From positions 1-35,893 of the forward strand of contig JACMPP010000007.1 of assembly GCA_014377445.1 (NCBI GenBank): a stretch of DNA of 35,893 nt. The letters run 5' to 3'. The first letter of the stretch is position 1. Each line of letters starts with the position of its first letter. The DNA comes from Oligoflexus sp. Its GTDB lineage: Bacteria > Bdellovibrionota_B > Oligoflexia > Oligoflexales > Oligoflexaceae. The notes under the pieces are model-generated. The model searched no databases, was not told where the DNA came from, and worked only from the letters and a program-made list of their open reading frames with translations. A program made the translations under genes and the position numbers. Of this stretch, positions 32,691-35,893 are shown one piece after another.

Positions 32691-34188
32691 ATTTTCTGAG
32701 TGAGGCGAAAAGAAGGCTGCCGCGACGCTCAAGTTGGAGAAGGACTTTATCCGAGCGGCCGTAGACTGAATTAAAATCTTTGACAGACTTTAGATCAACA
32801 TTGTTCATCTTGAGCAAAACATCGCCAGGGCGAATACCCGAAGCACGGGCTTTCGAGTTAGGATCGACCTCGGTGACCAGGAGGCCATGGGTGCTTTCGA
32901 TGCCGTACTGTTGAATAAAGTTGCTGTGTTTTTGCTTGCTTAAGCTTTCAAGTTTGAGACCGGAATCCGTGAATGTGCCCTTGGGTGGGGGATTTGCCGA
33001 ATTGTCTTCGTCCTCTTCCCCGCCTTGGCCGTTCTTAGCAACTAGGTAAGTCCCAAGACTGATCTCAGTCGATTTTTTGGCACCGGCACGGAAGTAGGAA
33101 ACCTTCACCTTTGAACCAGGTTGCATGAGACCGACGCTGTTGGAAAGTTCGGCTCCGGAATGGATGGAGCGACCATTGACTTCAGTGATCACATCGCCAG
33201 ACTCGATGCCGGCCTTGGCAGCTGGCGTATTGCGTTCCACCTTGGCAACCAATGCACCACGGGTTCCCTTGGGCAAATTCATGGCTGAAGTCAGGTCGTC
33301 ATCCAGGTCCTGCGCAAGGCCAACGCCGAGGTAACCACGAGACACTTTGCCTTTGTTAATGAGCTGCAAAGCAACTTCTTTCACCAGATTTGAAGGCACG
33401 GCAAAGCCGATACCTGCGGATGATCCGGATTTACTGAAAATCGCGGAGTTCATACCGATCACGTTACCATTCATGTTGAGCAGGGGACCCCCACTGTTTC
33501 CGGGGTTGATGGCTGCATCCGTCTGGATGAAGTTGCCGAGGGCGGTGATGCCCAAGCTGCCGCGACTCGTTGCGGATATGGTACCGAAGGATTGACTGAA
33601 TTCCAGACCGAAGGGAGCACCCAAAGCGATCACGAATTCACCAACTTGCACGTCGTCTGAACTACCGAGTGACAGTTGAGCCAGTCCTTTGCGATTGAAC
33701 TTCGCGTCTTTGATTTGAACGACAGCAATATCGGTATTTGGATCTTTGCCAAGCACTTTCGCTTCGTAGGTTTCGCCGTTGGAAAGCTTGAGATCGATCT
33801 CGTCAGCCCCTTCCACAACGTGATTGTTGGTGACGATATAGCCCTTGTCCAGATCGAGAATGAAGCCGGAACCTACGCCCGCCTGTTGCTTTTGTCCTGG
33901 TTCACTTGGATCAGGTTGGCGGTACTTGGGGCCATAGAAGAAGTCAAAGGGGTCCGTTTCATAATAGGGACGTCCTTTTATAATCTTAGATATAGAGATG
34001 AGCGCGACACCTTTGCTGGCTTCCTGCGACAATTCGGCGACACCAGAGGAGATTTTTTGAAGTAATTGCACATTATCAGAAGGCTTGCGATTCGCATCGG
34101 GAGCCGGCAGCTCGTAAGCGTGGACGTATGATGTTGACGACAGCAGGGCTACCGTGAGCAGAAACGTGCTGGATATCCTCGGTATCAT
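32689..34188 (-). CDS. HtrA/DegP-family periplasmic serine protease
   Basis: A 499-residue exported protease and chaperone for damaged envelope proteins. A signal peptide (about 1-24, cut after YVHA) is followed by a trypsin-like domain with the triad His123 (TNNHVVEGAD), Asp153 (NTDIAVVQI) and Ser232 (NPGNSGGPLL). Two PDZ domains follow (about 283-375 with RGYLGVG, and 425-495 with LLVTEVDPNSKARASGIRPGD). The loop before His123 contains FDFFYGPKYRQP, typical of DegP/DegQ. DegP and DegQ cannot be separated safely from sequence. The gene is divergent from ribD across a 138-base gap; a GAGGA ribosome site lies about 12 bases before the ATG. No sigma-E type promoter is recognised. Confidence 0.94.
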   Translation of the reverse strand: MIPRISSTFLLTVALLSSTSYVHAYELPAPDANRKPSDNVQLLQKISSGVAELSQEASKGVALISISKIIKGRPYYETDPFDFFYGPKYRQPDPSEPGQKQQAGVGSGFILDLDKGYIVTNNHVVEGADEIDLKLSNGETYEAKVLGKDPNTDIAVVQIKDAKFNRKGLAQLSLGSSDDVQVGEFVIALGAPFGLEFSQSFGTISATSRGSLGITALGNFIQTDAAINPGNSGGPLLNMNGNVIGMNSAIFSKSGSSAGIGFAVPSNLVKEVALQLINKGKVSRGYLGVGLAQDLDDDLTSAMNLPKGTRGALVAKVERNTPAAKAGIESGDVITEVNGRSIHSGAELSNSVGLMQPGSKVKVSYFRAGAKKSTEISLGTYLVAKNGQGGEEDEDNSANPPPKGTFTDSGLKLESLSKQKHSNFIQQYGIESTHGLLVTEVDPNSKARASGIRPGDVLLKMNNVDLKSVKDFNSVYGRSDKVLLQLERRGSLLFASLRK

Positions 34189-34266
34189 AGAATCTTGTTT
34201 CCTCTTACTGAAATAATTTAGACCGGGTCGGTCGGTCGTACCATCTAACTTCTTTATTCTGCAATT

Positions 34267-34295
34267 TTGATGATGAAATGAGAATAAGATATCGT
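34267..34295 (+). promoter_or_regulatory. Predicted promoter of ribD
   Basis: TTGATG (34267-34272) and TATCGT (34290-34295), 17 bases apart, with a predicted start about 25 bases before the ribD ATG. No FMN riboswitch fits in this gap. Confidence 0.35.
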
Positions 34296-34326
34296 GTAGG
34301 AATTATTCTTTTCGAGAAAATATTTT

Positions 34327-35619
34327 ATGGTGAAGAGGTCCCTGTTGTCTGATACCCGTCTTGCGATCCTAGAAAGTGGTTTCGGACTGGGTGGCTGGAT
34401 TCCACGTGCGATCTCGGCTACAGCGCTTCCTCCTCAGATCCCCGTGGCCGATCGAGACCGTTACTGGATGAGCAAGGCGCTTCTTGAAGCGATGGAAGCC
34501 GTGGGGCTTTCGAGTCCCAACCCTTCCGTTGGTGCTGTGCTTGTCCATGGTGACAAAGTTCTAAGCCAAGCTTCGACACAGGTTTATGGTTCATTCCACG
34601 CAGAAGCGATGGCTCTACTGTCGGCAAAATCTGCAGGCTTCGATGTAAAGACTGCCGAATGTTATGTAACTCTGGAGCCTTGCGGGGGACTGGGTGGCAA
34701 GCAGGCGCCTTGTGCGGACGCGCTTATCGCGAGTGGGATCGGACGGGTTATTATCGCGGCTGAAGATCCCCACCAAAAAGCCGGCGGCCTCGGTACCAGG
34801 AAATTACGGGACGCGTCTGTAGCGATAGCACGTGCGTTGACGAACGAGGCGAACGCCTGGCACTTTCCTTTCCTCGCCTATCAACAAAAACAAAAACCCA
34901 TCGTCATCGGCAAGTGGGCCCAGACTCTCGATGGGCATCTCGCTGATGATCACGATAAATCGCAGTGGATTTCCGGACCCCGCTCTCGCGCTTACACGCA
35001 TTGGCTGAGGCAGAAGTACGATGCGATTATGGTCGGCATAAACACGGTCCTGCACGATCAACCGAGGCTCACGGCCCGCGATTCTGCTTGGCCCCGAGCT
35101 CGCGATCCGCAGAAGATCATCTTCGATCCCAAGGCTCGATTGGCTACGGCTTCATCGGAAGTGTTGAATAACCTTTTTGAAGCAACATCTTCAGGCGGGC
35201 CGCTGGTTTATTGGTGCACTGAAGCTGGCACGATGGCATTGCCTGCAAGCCTGGAAGTCTACAGGGACCGCCTCGTTCTCGTTCCCACGGTCAGGGAGGG
35301 CAACTGGGACGAACTTTTCCAAAGCCTTTCTAACGAGCATCAGAAACGTTATGGTTTTGAACTCCAGTCGATTCTGATCGAAGGCGGCAGTCAGCTCCTG
35401 ACGCTTCTCATGCGCGCGGATCAACTCGATGCCTGTCACATCTTTGTTCGAGCGGGCGTTCTCGGTGGCACTCGCAATCGCATCGGACGGCTTGAACGCG
35501 GTGAGAACCCAACCCGCGATCTCATGGAACGTGATGATTACAGGCTCCTGGCCACGGCCCAGATTGACGACGATGTCTTGATCGAAACTGTTTCCCGTAA
35601 GTATGATTTCTGGAAATAG
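34327..35619 (+). CDS. ribD: Bifunctional riboflavin biosynthesis deaminase/reductase, divergent
   Basis: A 430-residue protein with an N-terminal deaminase domain and a C-terminal reductase domain, catalysing the second and third steps from GTP to riboflavin. The deaminase begins near residue 42 (DRDRYWMSKALLEA), with SPNPSVGAVLV, zinc ligand His91 and Glu93 (HAE), and Cys119 and Cys129 in TLEPCGGLGGKQAPC. The reductase has IGKWAQTLDGHLA, SQWISGPRSRAYTHWLRQ, YDAIMVGINTVLHDQPRLTAR and ILIEGGSQLL. Oddities are about 41 extra residues at the N-terminus, one extra residue between the two zinc Cys, and loss of the usual SHHGRTPP loop and of the GxGxH pattern before HAE. The ribosome site for the ATG at 34327 is weak (GAGAAAA). 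No other rib gene is in the window. Confidence 0.85.
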   Translation: MVKRSLLSDTRLAILESGFGLGGWIPRAISATALPPQIPVADRDRYWMSKALLEAMEAVGLSSPNPSVGAVLVHGDKVLSQASTQVYGSFHAEAMALLSAKSAGFDVKTAECYVTLEPCGGLGGKQAPCADALIASGIGRVIIAAEDPHQKAGGLGTRKLRDASVAIARALTNEANAWHFPFLAYQQKQKPIVIGKWAQTLDGHLADDHDKSQWISGPRSRAYTHWLRQKYDAIMVGINTVLHDQPRLTARDSAWPRARDPQKIIFDPKARLATASSEVLNNLFEATSSGGPLVYWCTEAGTMALPASLEVYRDRLVLVPTVREGNWDELFQSLSNEHQKRYGFELQSILIEGGSQLLTLLMRADQLDACHIFVRAGVLGGTRNRIGRLERGENPTRDLMERDDYRLLATAQIDDDVLIETVSRKYDFWK

Positions 35620-35699
35620 AAAGGAATGGGAGCGTTCTCGAGATTATCCGTTCTCATTCCCTAGCTAGTTCTTGACCTGAGTCTATCTCAGCGAATAAG

Positions 35700-35730
35700 A
35701 AGCTCCTTCATCATTCATGGGGAGCTTTTT
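35700..35730 (+). terminator. Hairpin after ribD that also covers the next ribosome site
   Basis: AAGCTCC (35700-35706) pairs with GGAGCTT (35721-35727), loop of 14 bases, followed by T residues to 35730. It can act as the ribD terminator. The GGAG of its right arm is also the best ribosome site for the ATG at 35733, eight bases further. Confidence 0.55.
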
Positions 35731-35732
35731 GC

Positions 35733-35893
35733 ATGGGCATCAATATTTTTCAGATGCAGGACTATCGAAAATATCTTGCCGCGATTCTTCAAAAGCGTTG
35801 TTTGAAAAATCGAAGTTATTCCCTGAGGGCCTTCGCCCGCGATCTGCAAATAGCGCCCGGCTTCCTATCACTTGTGCTCAATCATAAAAAATC
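35733..35893 (+). CDS. TIGR02147-family protein, N-terminal part (runs off the window)
   Basis: The first 53 residues are visible. They begin MGINIFQMQDYRKYLAAIL, then YSLRAFARDLQIAPGFLSLV, which is the helix-turn-helix-like start of TIGR02147 proteins, a family abundant in Bdellovibrionota, Fibrobacteres and related groups. Members are about 260-300 residues and of unknown function, probably DNA-binding regulators. The ATG at 35733 follows GGGGAG by eight bases. A TTGACC at 35672 could be a -35 element, with a five-base inverted repeat CTGAG/CTCAG (35677-35691) just after it; no clear -10 is seen. Confidence 0.75.
   Translation, partial: MGINIFQMQDYRKYLAAILQKRCLKNRSYSLRAFARDLQIAPGFLSLVLNHKK

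Noticed and set aside
34227..34238. Three copies of GTCG in the htrA-ribD gap
   Set aside because: Too few units to argue for a variable repeat, and no known operator is matched.
1..35893. CRISPR arrays, insertion sequences, prophage or integrase genes, tRNA attachment sites
   Set aside because: None seen: no regularly spaced repeats, transposase or integrase motifs or tRNA-like folds; the window reads as core chromosome.

Overview
This window is a chromosomal, gene-dense stretch with about 28 protein genes. It contains no tRNA, rRNA, CRISPR array or insertion sequence that I can see. The mix suggests a Gram-negative bacterium of the Bdellovibrionota/Oligoflexia type. Reasons are many predicted lipoproteins, 7TM-plus-coiled-coil receptors ending in an anti-sigma-type ATPase fold, a TIGR02147-type protein at the right edge, frequent GTG/TTG starts, and a menaquinone (not ubiquinone) biosynthesis operon. 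The taxonomic call is inference from family content only.

Layout, left to right. 1-5.3 kb (+): a TPR-like protein overlapping aroQ, a stand-alone ParA ATPase with pgeF, and an Uup-type ABC-F ATPase closed by a good terminator. 5.4-6.85 kb (+): 6-phosphofructokinase with a MenI/PaaI-like hotdog thioesterase. 6.84-13.3 kb (-): a four-gene run reading polyprenyl diphosphate synthase, a GbsR/MarR-type regulator, and two paralogous 7TM receptor proteins joined by an ATGA overlap. 13.5-21.9 kb (+): menG-menF-menD-menA-menC-menE and a BaiN/HI0933-type flavoprotein, all overlapping or nearly so. 22.1-29.1 kb (+): trp promoter, a short leader ORF with two Trp codons, a weak attenuator-like hairpin, then trpEGDCFBA. 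29.1-32.5 kb (-): two lipoproteins, each with one haem c motif. 32.7-34.2 kb (-): an HtrA/DegP protease. 34.3-35.9 kb (+): a divergent RibD and the start of a TIGR02147 gene.

Many genes meet at chorismate. AroQ acts upstream of it, and MenF and TrpE compete for it. The men operon and the divergently transcribed polyprenyl synthase supply the ring and tail of menaquinone, and MenG does the last methylation. MenB and MenH are not in the window, while a candidate MenI lies 7 kb away. The least ordinary items are the paired receptors, one with an intact ATPase site and its partner with that site erased; the trp leader, where the Trp codons lie inside the terminator stem; and several hairpins over start sites or without an assigned transcript.
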